Positions 26,288 through 35,919 are shown, counted from the stretch's first letter. The stretch: DNA of 64,000 nucleotides from Aerococcus mictus (GCF_003286595.3 NZ_CP132985.1:1550001-1614000), one strand, 5' to 3'. Numbers and translations are program-made. Notes: a model not told the origin generated them from the sequence alone.

Positions 26288-26948
26288 ACTTGCCTCCTGG
26301 GTAAGTACCACTATTGAGCAAAGGGTGAAAGGCTAACATATCTTCATAGAAGGCCAGGTCTGGCTGGGGTAAGAGAAAGGGTTCTAGTTTTAAGAGTTCG
26401 CCTTCTAGTTGCTGGCAGATATCAGTGATAGCCGAACTCTCCTCTCCTAAAAGATAGGATAAGCTCATATGAAACTGATAATCCTCTTCCAAGGGCAGTT
26501 GAAAGGCATCCGCCAGTTGCCGGCGGTAATTGTCTAAGCGGTGGTAACTATCCACATCACTAGGCTCTAGGAGAATAGCTTGGGGAATCAATCTCGTTAC
26601 CTGCATTTTTATATTTTGCGGTTTAGCTACCTGGTTAAACCGTTGCAAGAGAGCCTGTTTGATCTTTTGCCGGGAGTAAGTTTTCGGTAAGAAAGCGGGC
26701 CATTTGTCTGTTCCCTGGTCACGCTCCTTAAAGAGACCAAGGACAGTAATATGAAAACTAGACGGAGGTAAGAGGGCCAGTTTGTCTCGGTCTTCCTGTG
26801 GCAAAGTAGAAAAAGTTGCTTGTACCTGCTTTCCATAAGCGACGATGTCATCCATCGCCTCATTAGCAAAGGAAATCACCGTATAGCCCGGATTAGAGAT
26901 GACTTGACCAGTCTTAGTAAATTTATCTTGCGGGTTGTTAATTTCCAT
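26268..26948 (-). CDS. 2H phosphoesterase-like protein (DUF1868)
   Basis: A 226-residue protein with two HxT/S motifs in the spacing of the 2H phosphoesterase fold: FHITVL near residue 67 and FHMSLSY near residue 163. 2H enzymes open cyclic phosphodiesters such as 2',3'-cyclic nucleotides or ADP-ribose cyclic phosphate; the substrate here is unknown. It has no signal peptide, so it is cytoplasmic. AGGAAGG precedes the ATG. It starts 13 nt after the PP2C-like gene and overlaps the nucleoside hydrolase gene, fitting a nucleotide-breakdown role. Confidence 0.75.
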   Translation of the reverse strand: MEINNPQDKFTKTGQVISNPGYTVISFANEAMDDIVAYGKQVQATFSTLPQEDRDKLALLPPSSFHITVLGLFKERDQGTDKWPAFLPKTYSRQKIKQALLQRFNQVAKPQNIKMQVTRLIPQAILLEPSDVDSYHRLDNYRRQLADAFQLPLEEDYQFHMSLSYLLGEESSAITDICQQLEGELLKLEPFLLPQPDLAFYEDMLAFHPLLNSGTYPGGKYATSDY

Positions 26949-26961
26949 AAGTATTTCCTTC

Positions 26962-27768
26962 CTAAGTCACAATGAATTCGACATAACAACGGTCGTCAAA
27001 ACTGTTATAGCGGAGATTGAGCCCCTTAGTAGAGAGAAAGTCGCGACACATTTGTGGATCTTTAGTCAGTATCGCTTCTAGGTAGGACTCAGTAGCAGTA
27101 AAATCTTCCTTAATCTCTGGGTAACCATCACTCGTTAAGGTGACCTGATCCCCCGCATGAACGGGAATGACCTGAATTAAGGAAGCAGGGATCGCTTCCC
27201 CATTGATCACTGCATAGCCATATGGCGTATCATCTTGATTAGCAAAGCAAGTGGCTTGGATAATCCAAGGCAGGATCACTTCCCGGCCCGGATCCTGGGT
27301 CTGGTCAGCTCCCTGGTCTGCTTCAATGGCTAGTACCAATGAGCGCATCTGACTTAAGACCTCATCAGATAACTTGGCCTGGTAATAATTCTTACCATTT
27401 ACCCGGGCTTGACAGTCCCCCACCAGGAAAATTTTACCCAAATAACGGCTGTATAGGGCCATAACAGCCTGAAGACCATATTCTCCCCGGTCTAAATTGA
27501 AAGTAACATCTTGGTAGAACTTGTTAATGGCGGCGTTGATAGCCGCTAAAATGTCTTCCAATTGGGCTTCTTTTGGCAATTCTTTCAGAGCCTCTTTAAT
27601 AAGTTGGCTGGCTAATTGACCTGTGGTTTTTCCCTGGTAGTGAAAGTTCGATTTGGAACTCACCCCATCGATCACAGCCACATAGTCTTCGTTGATAAAA
27701 TAAGTATCTTCACAGAGCCCTTGGTCGGGGTGCTTGCCCTGGATAAATTTCTTAATGACTTTAACCAT
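26962..27768 (-). CDS. PP2C-like phosphatase
   Basis: A 268-residue cytoplasmic protein with the PP2C order of acidic motifs: CEDTYF near 19, VIDGVSS near 33, LTSDGYPE near 216 and FDDRCYV near 257. The metal-binding aspartates are there, although the central part is shorter and diverged compared with Ser/Thr phosphatases such as PrpC/Stp. GGGGG lies 5 nt before the ATG. It follows the third substrate-binding protein gene after a terminator-like hairpin, so its level may be lower than that of the transporter. Whether it acts on proteins or small phosphoesters is unknown. Confidence 0.65.
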   Translation of the reverse strand: MVKVIKKFIQGKHPDQGLCEDTYFINEDYVAVIDGVSSKSNFHYQGKTTGQLASQLIKEALKELPKEAQLEDILAAINAAINKFYQDVTFNLDRGEYGLQAVMALYSRYLGKIFLVGDCQARVNGKNYYQAKLSDEVLSQMRSLVLAIEADQGADQTQDPGREVILPWIIQATCFANQDDTPYGYAVINGEAIPASLIQVIPVHAGDQVTLTSDGYPEIKEDFTATESYLEAILTKDPQMCRDFLSTKGLNLRYNSFDDRCYVEFIVT

Positions 27769-27793
27769 ATTATCCCCCTTGCATAAATTGGCG

Positions 27794-27828
27794 AAAAAAG
27801 CTGGAGCATCCCCTTGCCCCAGCTTTCA
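27794..27828 (-). terminator. Internal terminator between lipoprotein and PP2C-like gene
   Basis: On the minus strand AAAGCTGG and CCAGCTTT pair, followed by a short T run. It may be partial, separating transporter genes from the three enzyme genes. Confidence 0.65.
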
Positions 27829-27838
27829 CTTAATCAGA

Positions 27839-29146
27839 CTAGTTTAATAATTCATTAATTTCATCTTCTGCTTTAGGCAGTTCTTCAGAAGCAGACACAC
27901 CAGTAAAGATCCGGTCACGGGCATCTCTGAATTTCTCCGAAGCTTGTAAACCATTGGTCCCTGGGAAGGATGAGAATGGTACTAAGTCTTCCATTTGACC
28001 ATAAGAGGTTTGATACATTTGATCTTCTTCAATCAATTTCTTCAAGGTATCATTTTCAGTTGCATCGGTCGTTGGTGGGAGGTAACCAGTCCCTTCGTCC
28101 CAAATAGCGATGTTGTCTGGTTCAAAGAGGAACTTAATAAATTTCCAAGACGCTTCTTGTTCAGCTTTATCTTGAGCAGTTACGGCTAAGAATGAACCCC
28201 CAGCCGGAATAGCACGTTCCTTGTCCCCAAAGCTTGGTAGTGGAATAGCTTTAGCATTGAAGCTGGCGTTACGGGTAATGTTACCACGTTGGGCAATAGT
28301 AGAGTTAGTCATAGCCACGTCACCAGTAATGAATGATTGTTGGCCGTCAGCAGTTTGTCCATTAAAGACATAACCTTCTTCAATGCCTTTTGCCCATAAG
28401 CCCATAGCTTCAATGGATTCATCAGAACCGATGGCTGTCTTGCCATCATCAGTAACCACTTTACCCCCGTTGGATTCAATTAATTGTTGGGAAGTCCAGT
28501 TGTCGTTGGATTGGTCAATGTTTAAACCATATTTCCCGGTTTTATCTTTAACCGTTTTTGCGGCTTCAAATAAGTCTTCATAGGTCTTGATTTCATCAGG
28601 GTTCACGCCAGCTTCTGCAAGGAGGTCTTCATTGACGAAGATAACCGCAGTGGAAGCAGAGTAAGGAAATCCGAGAACTTCCCCTTCTAAGTTCTTAGCG
28701 AGGTTGGTGAATTCATCATGGAACTTGGTATCCATATAGTCTTTATCTTCTTCAGCCGCATACTTGTCAATCAACTCAGCGGGTTTCATGGATTCAAAGT
28801 TCTCATCGAAGTATTCCCGGTAAGCCCAACCAATTTGGACCACAGCTGGGTATTTCTTCGCCGCTGCTTGGGTTTGGAGGTTCTTCATCAAACCAACGTA
28901 TAAACCTTCATTATACACAGGGGTCACGTGAACTTCATCTTGGGACTCATTGAATTTATCCACTAATTCTTTAACTTGTTGGCCCCCTTGGGTATCAGCA
29001 TTACCATGCCAATATTCAATTTCAATCGGGCCGTCGCCCCCACCATTGTTACTTGCGGATTCTGAACCCCCATTGCCACAGGCTGCAAGGGAGAGTCCAG
29101 CCAAGAGAGCCATGGCTCCCTTGAAGATTCTATTTTTTAATGACAT
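27839..29146 (-). CDS. ABC transporter substrate-binding lipoprotein (family 1), third copy
   Basis: A 435-residue lipoprotein with signal peptide and lipobox LAAC (Cys23), then the family 1 carbohydrate-binding fold (IEIEYWHGNADTQGGQ at the mature start). It is related to the two copies at 32111 and 33481 but clearly more diverged. It lies 26 nt after the ATPase gene. Homologues include UgpB-type glycerol-3-phosphate binders and various sugar binders; the operon context favours the former, as inference. It is anchored outside the membrane and delivers ligand to the two permeases. Confidence 0.85.
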   Translation of the reverse strand: MSLKNRIFKGAMALLAGLSLAACGNGGSESASNNGGGDGPIEIEYWHGNADTQGGQQVKELVDKFNESQDEVHVTPVYNEGLYVGLMKNLQTQAAAKKYPAVVQIGWAYREYFDENFESMKPAELIDKYAAEEDKDYMDTKFHDEFTNLAKNLEGEVLGFPYSASTAVIFVNEDLLAEAGVNPDEIKTYEDLFEAAKTVKDKTGKYGLNIDQSNDNWTSQQLIESNGGKVVTDDGKTAIGSDESIEAMGLWAKGIEEGYVFNGQTADGQQSFITGDVAMTNSTIAQRGNITRNASFNAKAIPLPSFGDKERAIPAGGSFLAVTAQDKAEQEASWKFIKFLFEPDNIAIWDEGTGYLPPTTDATENDTLKKLIEEDQMYQTSYGQMEDLVPFSSFPGTNGLQASEKFRDARDRIFTGVSASEELPKAEDEINELLN

Positions 29147-29172
29147 CCTTCTTTAACCCTCTTTCTATATTA

Positions 29173-30348
29173 TTATTTTTTATTAGCTGTTGGAACTTTG
29201 GGCTCTTCTGCTCCGATCGGTAGTGGTTTTTGACCAGCAGATAAGCGCTTGGCATTTAGAATATTTTCTGGATAGCCAATGGAATTCGTGGTATCGACAT
29301 CAAAGAAATGTAAGTCATACTTTTCAAATTCCATATAAATCGGGTCCCCTGGATCAGCCAGGCGGATTTGGGTTAAGACCACCATGGTTTCGCCAGCGAT
29401 ATCTACATAATTAGCGTAGTTAGCTCCTTGGTTTTCAACATGGCTGACTACCCCAGTGAAGGTGGTCTCTGTAGGATTTACAGTCACCTTGATCGCTTCT
29501 GGACGAATACCCACCTTGAGGTTGCGATAGTTACCTGCTTCAATATATTCTACCCATTCAGGGGCTAGAGGGGCCGATTGCTCATGGATAAAGAGCCGGC
29601 CATCCTTGTAGGAACTGTTATCAAAGATATTCATCGGTGGGTTCCCAATAAAGCGGGCGGTAAAGATATTAGCCGGGGTATGGTAAATATTTTCCGGTGA
29701 ATCGATTTGCTGTAATTCCCCAAAGTTCAACAGAGCAATCCGGTCTGCGAAGGTCATGGCCTCGATTTGGTCGTGAGTCACGTAAATCATGGTTTGTTGA
29801 TAACGTCTATGAATATCCACTAAGGACTCACGGGCAGAAACCCGTAACTTAGCATCTAAGTTAGATAGGGGTTCGTCTAAAAGGAAGACATCACTATCTT
29901 TCACTGTGGCGCGGGCTAGAGCTACCCGTTGCCGTTGCCCACCAGATAATTCGGCGGGTTTACGTTGTAAATATTTTTCTAAGTCTAAGGCATCCACTAC
30001 TTCATTGACCCGGTTATCGATCCGGTCTTTAGGAACCTTGTTAACCTTAAGGCCATAAGTGATGTTGTCATAAACATTCATATGGGGATAAAGGGCATAG
30101 TTTTGGAAAACCATGGCTACATTACGGTCTCCAGGAGCCACTTCATTCACCTTTTGTTCGTCAAACATCAAATTACCATCCGTAATTTCTTCAAAGCCGG
30201 CAATCATCCGCAAGATGGTGGACTTCCCACAACCAGATGGGCCGAGTAAAACTAAACGCTCACCCTCTTCAACTGAGAAGCTCATGTCTTCCATGATGAC
30301 GGTATCGCCGTAAGCTTTTTTGATGTTATCTAATAAGATTCTAGTCAT
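29173..30348 (-). CDS. ABC transporter ATPase, UgpC/MsmK type
   Basis: A 391-residue ATPase of the CUT1 class. Walker A GPSGCGKST is at 37-45, signature LSGGQRQRVALARA near 134, and Walker B VFLLDEPLSNLD near 154, with a C-terminal TOBE/regulatory domain of about 140 residues. It powers the permeases encoded just upstream. Some Gram-positives share one MsmK among many transporters; this copy sits inside the operon and so is probably dedicated. The gene follows the second permease by 33 nt. Confidence 0.9.
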   Translation of the reverse strand: MTRILLDNIKKAYGDTVIMEDMSFSVEEGERLVLLGPSGCGKSTILRMIAGFEEITDGNLMFDEQKVNEVAPGDRNVAMVFQNYALYPHMNVYDNITYGLKVNKVPKDRIDNRVNEVVDALDLEKYLQRKPAELSGGQRQRVALARATVKDSDVFLLDEPLSNLDAKLRVSARESLVDIHRRYQQTMIYVTHDQIEAMTFADRIALLNFGELQQIDSPENIYHTPANIFTARFIGNPPMNIFDNSSYKDGRLFIHEQSAPLAPEWVEYIEAGNYRNLKVGIRPEAIKVTVNPTETTFTGVVSHVENQGANYANYVDIAGETMVVLTQIRLADPGDPIYMEFEKYDLHFFDVDTTNSIGYPENILNAKRLSAGQKPLPIGAEEPKVPTANKK

Positions 30349-30381
30349 TACTTTTTTTACACTCCTTACTTTGTCGCTAAT

Positions 30382-31224
30382 CTATTTAATACCGGCTGAG
30401 GTGAAGGTACCGATAATGTATTTTTGGAATACCAGGTAGAGTAATAGCGGGATACTCATGGTAATCACGGATATTGCCATGGCAACGGTAAAGTCAGTAC
30501 CACCTTCTGCCGACATAAAGAGTTGTAAGGCCAGTGGTAAGGTAAAGTTTTCTTCGGTTTTTAAGAAGAGGGATGGCCATACAAATTCGTTCCAGGAATT
30601 GATAAAGAACCAAATCCCCGTCGAAGTCAATTGCGGACGAATCAAAGGCACAATGATATCCTTCATAATCCGCCAGTCAGAGATATTATCCAACTTGGCC
30701 ACTTCAATCAGTGAATACGGGATATTTCGCATGGCTTGGTTCATCAATAAGATCCCGGTCGCATCAGCAACTAAGGGGAAGACTACCCCAAAAATATTGT
30801 CTCCCAGTCCCATTCGGTTAATCATGAGGTAGTTAGGAATCATGGTTACCGTAAAGGGAATAAAGATGGAAGAAATAAAGAGAAAATAGGATGATTTCTT
30901 CGCTCTAAAGTCAAAGTAGACAAAGGCATAGGCAGCTAAGAAGGAAATCACTAACTTAGCCACCGTTACAGTTGTGGCGATGGTAAAGGTATTCATCACG
31001 ATTCGAAGTAAGGGCAAGCGGTCCATCAACTTGATGTAGTTATCAAAGACCGGTTGCAAAGGGATAAAGGCTAGGACATTGTCATAAACATCCGGTAGTC
31101 GTCTCAGTGAGGTTCCCAATGCAAATAAGATTGGCATTAACCAAACGATCACGATAAGAATGAAGACAATGGTCCAAATAACATTACTTGCGCTCCACTT
31201 TCCCCTAGTTTGCATAGTAGACAC
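30382..31224 (-). CDS. ABC permease, UgpE/MalG type
   Basis: A 280-residue inner-membrane permease with six predicted membrane helices. The cytoplasmic EAA loop, which docks to the ATPase, is visible as IEVAKLDNISDWRIMKDIIVP near residue 175. Its start overlaps the stop of the other permease gene by 20 nt, so translation is coupled. It pairs with the UgpA-type permease to form the channel. Confidence 0.9.
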   Translation of the reverse strand: MSTMQTRGKWSASNVIWTIVFILIVIVWLMPILFALGTSLRRLPDVYDNVLAFIPLQPVFDNYIKLMDRLPLLRIVMNTFTIATTVTVAKLVISFLAAYAFVYFDFRAKKSSYFLFISSIFIPFTVTMIPNYLMINRMGLGDNIFGVVFPLVADATGILLMNQAMRNIPYSLIEVAKLDNISDWRIMKDIIVPLIRPQLTSTGIWFFINSWNEFVWPSLFLKTEENFTLPLALQLFMSAEGGTDFTVAMAISVITMSIPLLLYLVFQKYIIGTFTSAGIK

Positions 31225-32080
31225 CCCTTTCGCTGAACTTGAAGTTCAAGAACAGTAAGATAGAAAAGAGTAATAAGGTCACTATGGACATGGCTGCCGA
31301 ATAGCCGGTTTGGAAAAGAACAAAGGCATTCTTATAGGACTCATAAATCAAGTTGGATGAGGCGTTGTCAGGTCCTCCAGAGGTAATGACCGAAATCGGG
31401 GTATAAACGTATTGGAGACCGGTAACAATGGTCATAATGAATACGTATAGACCGGTTGAGGAGGACATGGGAACAACAATATCCTTGAAGACGCGCCAGG
31501 AAGGAATTTTATCCAAACGCGCGCTTTCAATGACTTCATTATCAATCCCTGAAATAGCTGCATAGAGAGTAATAAAGTTATAACCAAAAACCTTCCAAGC
31601 CGTAATGTAACAAATAACCACAATCACCAGGCTTTGGGAGGTTGACCAATTAGGGAGGTTAATCCCGACAAAGCCTAATAATTTAGCCACTGGTCCTGAG
31701 GTTGGGTTCAGAATCCAGTTGTAAACGATTGATCCAACCACCATTGAAATAAATGAAGGTAGGAAAAATGCGGATTTAAAGAAGTCTTTGAATTTTGGAA
31801 TTAAGAAATGAAGCACAAAGGCAATCACATAAGGGACAGCAAAGTTAACCACTAACAAGATAAGAATATAGACCACGGTATTCCATAAGATCTTATAAGT
31901 TAGGGGGTCAGTAAACAAAGTGATGTAATTGTCAAAGCCTACAAATGTCTTCTTAGGACTGACCATATTCCATTCAAAGAAACTCAAATATAAAGTATAG
32001 AGTGTAGGCCAAGCTACAAATATACCAAAAATGAGAATGGCTGGTAGTAGATACCATAGCGGTTTATAACGCTCTTTCAT
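31205..32080 (-). CDS. ABC permease, UgpA/MalF type
   Basis: A 291-residue permease with six membrane helices. The EAA motif IESARLDKIPSWRVFKDIVVP is near residue 189. It follows the substrate-binding protein gene by 30 nt, with GAGGAAATATG at the start. Together with the next gene it forms the transmembrane channel of a CUT1-class importer; glycerol-3-phosphate or a related phosphodiester is suggested by the Pho-box pattern upstream of the operon. Confidence 0.9.
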   Translation of the reverse strand: MKERYKPLWYLLPAILIFGIFVAWPTLYTLYLSFFEWNMVSPKKTFVGFDNYITLFTDPLTYKILWNTVVYILILLVVNFAVPYVIAFVLHFLIPKFKDFFKSAFFLPSFISMVVGSIVYNWILNPTSGPVAKLLGFVGINLPNWSTSQSLVIVVICYITAWKVFGYNFITLYAAISGIDNEVIESARLDKIPSWRVFKDIVVPMSSSTGLYVFIMTIVTGLQYVYTPISVITSGGPDNASSNLIYESYKNAFVLFQTGYSAAMSIVTLLLFSILLFLNFKFSERGVYYAN

Positions 32081-32110
32081 ATTTCCTCACCTTCTAAATA
32101 TCAAGCACTG

Positions 32111-33403
32111 TTATTTAATCAATTGGTTAATTTCATCCTGGGTCTTTTGTACTTCGGTATCCACGTCAGCCCCACCTAAGACACGGTCTTTGAGGTCAAT
32201 GAGCATTTGTTCTGCTTGCATACCAGAGTTACCAGGGAATGGTGCCCAAGGAACCAGATTTTCTAAGTTGGCATAGGCTGCAGGGAAGATTTTATCGTCT
32301 TTAATTAAGGTTTGTAATTCTTCGTTATCAGAAGCATCTTTCGTCGGTGGCACATAGCCAGTCCCCTTGGTCCAGGCAGCAATGTTATCTGGTTCATATA
32401 AGAACTTCATAAATTTCCAAGCAGCTAATTGTTGGTCATCATCTTTGGCAGTCACCACAAGCATAGAACCCCCAGCTGGTTTGTTAATTTCTTCGCCTTC
32501 AAAGGCAGGAGAAGGAATCGCTACAGCTTCAAAATTGGCATTATTCATGACATTGGTCCGTTGGGCGATGGTTTGGTGCCACATACCGATGTTTCCTGAG
32601 ATGAAGGCTTGTTGACCATCTTCTCCTGAAGCGTGAATAGCACTGCCTTCTTCAACCATGTCTTGGTAGAATTGGTAGGTTTCTTTCCCTTTATCGTCAG
32701 CAAAAGCGGCTTTACCGTCTTTGAGCATTTGAGAACCGTTAGATTCCACCATGGATTGGATGTTCCAGTTATCTTCCGCTTCTTGAATATATAGGCCGGT
32801 GTGGTCAGTATTTTCACTGATGGTTTGAGCCGCTTCCCGGATATCTTCCCAGGTCTTGAGGTCATCTTTATTGACCCCAGCTTCATTTAAGATATCCATA
32901 TTCAAGTAAATTACCGGTACTGATAAGGAATAAGGTAAACCAACTTGGGAATCATCATTGGCTGTCGCTAGGCTATAGATATTTTCTTCGAACTTATCGG
33001 TGATAAAACTACTGTCTTCGGTGGATAAGTTGTCAATAATTTCTTGGGGTTGGCTATATTCAAAGTTATTGGCAAAGTATTCGCGGTAAGACCAGCCAAT
33101 TTGTACTAAGGCCGGTACTTGACCAGCTGCAGCATTGGTTTGGAGGTTTTGCATTAGGCCTTGGTACATCCCCGATTGGAAAACACCGGTCACATGGACT
33201 TCATCTTGGGACTCGTTAAACTCATTAATCAGTTCAGTAACCGTTTGTCCCCCTTGGGTGTCGGCGTTAGGGTACCAATATTCAATTTCTACGGGGCCGT
33301 CAGAAGCAGCGCTATCGCCCTCTCCTGAGCTATTGCCACATGCGGCTAGTGATAAACCTGTTAATAAGGTTAAACCACTTAATAACCATTTTTTAAGCTT
33401 CAT
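32111..33403 (-). CDS. ABC transporter substrate-binding lipoprotein (family 1), second copy, intact
   Basis: A 430-residue lipoprotein: signal peptide with lipobox LAAC (Cys22), mature family 1 binding fold beginning IEIEYWYPNADTQGG. It is nearly identical in layout and length to the neighbouring copy that carries a nonsense codon, pointing to a recent duplication. It likely supplies the operon's permeases. GGAGTAGAG lies before the ATG. Confidence 0.88.
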   Translation of the reverse strand: MKLKKWLLSGLTLLTGLSLAACGNSSGEGDSAASDGPVEIEYWYPNADTQGGQTVTELINEFNESQDEVHVTGVFQSGMYQGLMQNLQTNAAAGQVPALVQIGWSYREYFANNFEYSQPQEIIDNLSTEDSSFITDKFEENIYSLATANDDSQVGLPYSLSVPVIYLNMDILNEAGVNKDDLKTWEDIREAAQTISENTDHTGLYIQEAEDNWNIQSMVESNGSQMLKDGKAAFADDKGKETYQFYQDMVEEGSAIHASGEDGQQAFISGNIGMWHQTIAQRTNVMNNANFEAVAIPSPAFEGEEINKPAGGSMLVVTAKDDDQQLAAWKFMKFLYEPDNIAAWTKGTGYVPPTKDASDNEELQTLIKDDKIFPAAYANLENLVPWAPFPGNSGMQAEQMLIDLKDRVLGGADVDTEVQKTQDEINQLIK

Positions 33404-33480
33404 TTCTCTACTCCTTTACTTAAATTAAACTGAGAATCTTAAATGAATAGACATACTTAACTTCCAAATATCAAGCATTC

Positions 33481-34773
33481 TTATTTAATCAATTGGTTAA
33501 TTTCATTCTGGGTCTTCGTGACTTCAGTCTCTACGTCAGCGCCACTTAAGACACGGTCTTTGAGGTCAATAAGCATTTTTTCTGCTTGCATCCCGGAGTC
33601 TCCAGGGAATGGTGCCCAGGGAACCATGTTTTCTAAGTTGGCATAAGCAGCTGGGAAGATTTTATCGTCCTTAATTAAGGCTTGTAAATCGTCATTTTCA
33701 GAGGCATCTTTTGTTGGTGGAACATAACCTGTTCCAGCAGTCCACGCAGCAATGTTATCTGGTTCATATAAGAACTTCATAAATTTCCAAGCAGCTAATT
33801 GTTGTTCTTCATCTTGGCCAGTAACCACTAGCATGGATCCGCCTGCCGGTTTGTTATTCTCTTCACCTTCAAAGGCAGGCGAAGGAATCGCTACCGCTTC
33901 AAAATTGGCATTCTTCATCACATTGGTCCGATGAGCAACCGATTGGTGCCACATACCGATGTTTCCTGAGATAAAGGCTTGTTGCCCCTCCTCACCAGTA
34001 GCATGGAGGGCGCTTCCTTCTTCAACCATATCTTGATAAAACTGGTAAGTTTCCTTACCCTTTTCATCAGCAAAAGCAGCTTTGCCATCTTTTAGCACCT
34101 GGGATCCATTCGACTCTACCATAGCCTGGATATTCCAATTATCTTGGGCTTCTTGGATATAGAGGCCGATGTGATCAGTATTTTGGCTTATCGTTTGCGC
34201 AGCTTGGCGGATATCTTCCCATGTCTTCAGCTCGTCTTTATTAACCCCGGCTTCGTTCAAAATATCCATATTTAAATAAATAACAGCTACCGATAAGGAA
34301 TAAGGGAGGCCAACTTGGGAACCATCATTAGCAGTGGCTAAGTTATAGATGTTTTCTTCAAACTTATCAGAGATAAAACTACTATCCTCTTTTGATAAGT
34401 TGTCAATAATGTCTTGAGGTTGACTGTATTCAAAGTTATTAGCAAAGTATTCACGGTAAGACCAACCGACTTGAACCAGAGCTGGCGTCTTCCCCGCTGC
34501 AGCATTGGTTTGCAAGTTTTACATTAAGCCTTGGAAGGTTCCTGATTGAAAGACACCTGTCACATGGACTTCGTCTTGAGACTCGTTAAACTCATTAATT
34601 AATTCAGTGACGGTTGGCCCTCCTTTGGTATCACCATTAGGATGCCAATATTCAATTTCAATTGGCCCGTCTGAAGCAGCACTTTCATTGCCACCTGAGC
34701 TATTGCCGCAAGCGGCCAGTGATAAACCTGTAAGTAAGGTTAAACCACCCAACAACCATTTCTTTAGTTTCAT
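33481..34773 (-). pseudogene. Substrate-binding lipoprotein copy with a single nonsense codon
   Basis: The reading frame has 430 codons, exactly the length of the intact neighbour, with lipobox LAAC and about 85-90% identical sequence by eye. One codon is TAA (34518-34516) where the intact copy has CAA in GLMQNLQ. This leaves an 84-residue start and a 344-codon remainder. No frameshift is present. It is therefore either a fresh pseudogene, a sequencing error or a low-level readthrough product. Confidence 0.85.
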
Positions 34774-34811
34774 TTGCCTACTCCTTTAAGCGATAACTAG
34801 CGACCAATAAC

Positions 34812-35594
34812 TTATAATCTTTGTTGCTTGTAGCGTTCCGTGACGGGATTCGTTGTCTTGGTAAAGACATCAATGGTTTCATCATTCACTTCAACCACGG
34901 AATAACCCAATTGATCAGTAAAGAAAGCCACATCTCCAACTTGTTCTAAACCAAAAGCCAATGAAGCCGCCGTGTGTTGTGGAATATTTCTAACCATGGC
35001 ATGGCGATTTTCATGGAGATGTCCGGTGAAAATTCCCCGTACATCGGACGCTTCTAATAGGTCCAAATAGCTGTCACTAATCTCTGTTTCGATAATTCCT
35101 GGTTCCCAGCCGATGACAAGCGGATGGTGGTGGAAAAGTAAGGTTCCCTTTTCACTAGGCTTGGCTAATTGATCAGCTAACCAAGCTTCTAATTCTTTTG
35201 AAATGATACCGTGGTGACGACTTTGTTCGGCAGTATCTAAGATAATTAAGCGATAGCCTTGAAAATCAACCACATAGTTCAATCCTTCATCAGCTTCCTT
35301 GCCGTACAAGGCTTGATAAAAAGCTGCCTTATTGTCGTGGTTGCCCAATACATAATAAAGTGGCATATCTTTAGGCATGTAAGACCGCAATATCCGGTCA
35401 AGAGCCTGATAATCCTCTACGCCACCATCATGAATTAAATCCCCTGTATTCACCACAAAATCCACGCTATTAAAATCAAAAGTCTCTAAAGCGTGAAAAA
35501 GTTTTTCATGGGGTTCATAGTCGATCCCAAACACTTCAAACTCGCCTTGGTAATTATCCAAGTAATGGGTATCCGAAAGATGCAAAAACTTCAT
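34812..35594 (-). CDS. Metallophosphoesterase (cyclic or glycerophosphodiesterase type)
   Basis: A 260-residue calcineurin-like phosphoesterase. Metal ligands are HLSDTH at 4-9, NTGDLIHDGG near 55, LGNHDN near 89, HHHPLV near 148 and FTGHLHENRH near 190. This is the CpdA/GpdQ class, which hydrolyses cyclic nucleotides or glycerophosphodiesters. The frame opens at 35612 but GAAAGGAG precedes the ATG at 35594, giving MKFLHLSDTH. It has no signal peptide, so it acts inside. As first gene of an operon encoding a Ugp-like importer with Pho-box repeats upstream, glycerophosphodiester breakdown is the best guess. Confidence 0.8.
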   Translation of the reverse strand: MKFLHLSDTHYLDNYQGEFEVFGIDYEPHEKLFHALETFDFNSVDFVVNTGDLIHDGGVEDYQALDRILRSYMPKDMPLYYVLGNHDNKAAFYQALYGKEADEGLNYVVDFQGYRLIILDTAEQSRHHGIISKELEAWLADQLAKPSEKGTLLFHHHPLVIGWEPGIIETEISDSYLDLLEASDVRGIFTGHLHENRHAMVRNIPQHTAASLAFGLEQVGDVAFFTDQLGYSVVEVNDETIDVFTKTTNPVTERYKQQRL

Positions 35595-35775
35595 GTGATT
35601 TCTCCTTTCCATTAAAGTACATTGTCCATTTTAGCCAAGCAATGTAAATTCTAGCGCCGCTTTTGAGTAAAGTTTGTAAATAATAGGTATTTTTTCGGTA
35701 AATAAAAATAGGTCTTTTTACAAATATTAACTAATAAGTAAATTTATAAGGGATGATTAAGAAATCTCTAGGAAA

Positions 35776-35792
35776 TGTTAATTAAATGTAAA
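35776..35792 (-). promoter_or_regulatory. Pho-box-like direct repeat ahead of the transporter operon
   Basis: On the minus strand TTTACA (35792-35787), 5 nt, then TTAACA (35781-35776), an 11-bp period. This matches the direct-repeat site of PhoP/PhoB-type regulators. It reads toward the metallophosphoesterase gene about 180 nt away; more TTTAC half sites follow in the leader. Confidence 0.55.
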
Positions 35793-35808
35793 AAGACCCG
35801 GAATTAGC

Positions 35809-35856
35809 TTTACATTAAATTTACAATACGCTAGAATAGTTTACGTAAAATTTACA
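35809..35856 (+). promoter_or_regulatory. Pho-box-like repeats with -10 ahead of the 37-codon gene
   Basis: TTTACA (35809), 5 nt, TTTACA (35820), then TAGAAT (35832), a good -10, then TTTACG (35840), 5 nt, TTTACA (35851). Both pairs have the 11-bp period. A perfect 15-bp palindrome GGCCAATGATTGGCC follows at 35860-35874. Confidence 0.6.
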
Positions 35857-35919
35857 TAAGGCCAATGATTGGCCAAGCTAAAAGGTAAAAATCAACAACG
35901 AGAAAGGATGAAAACCATT

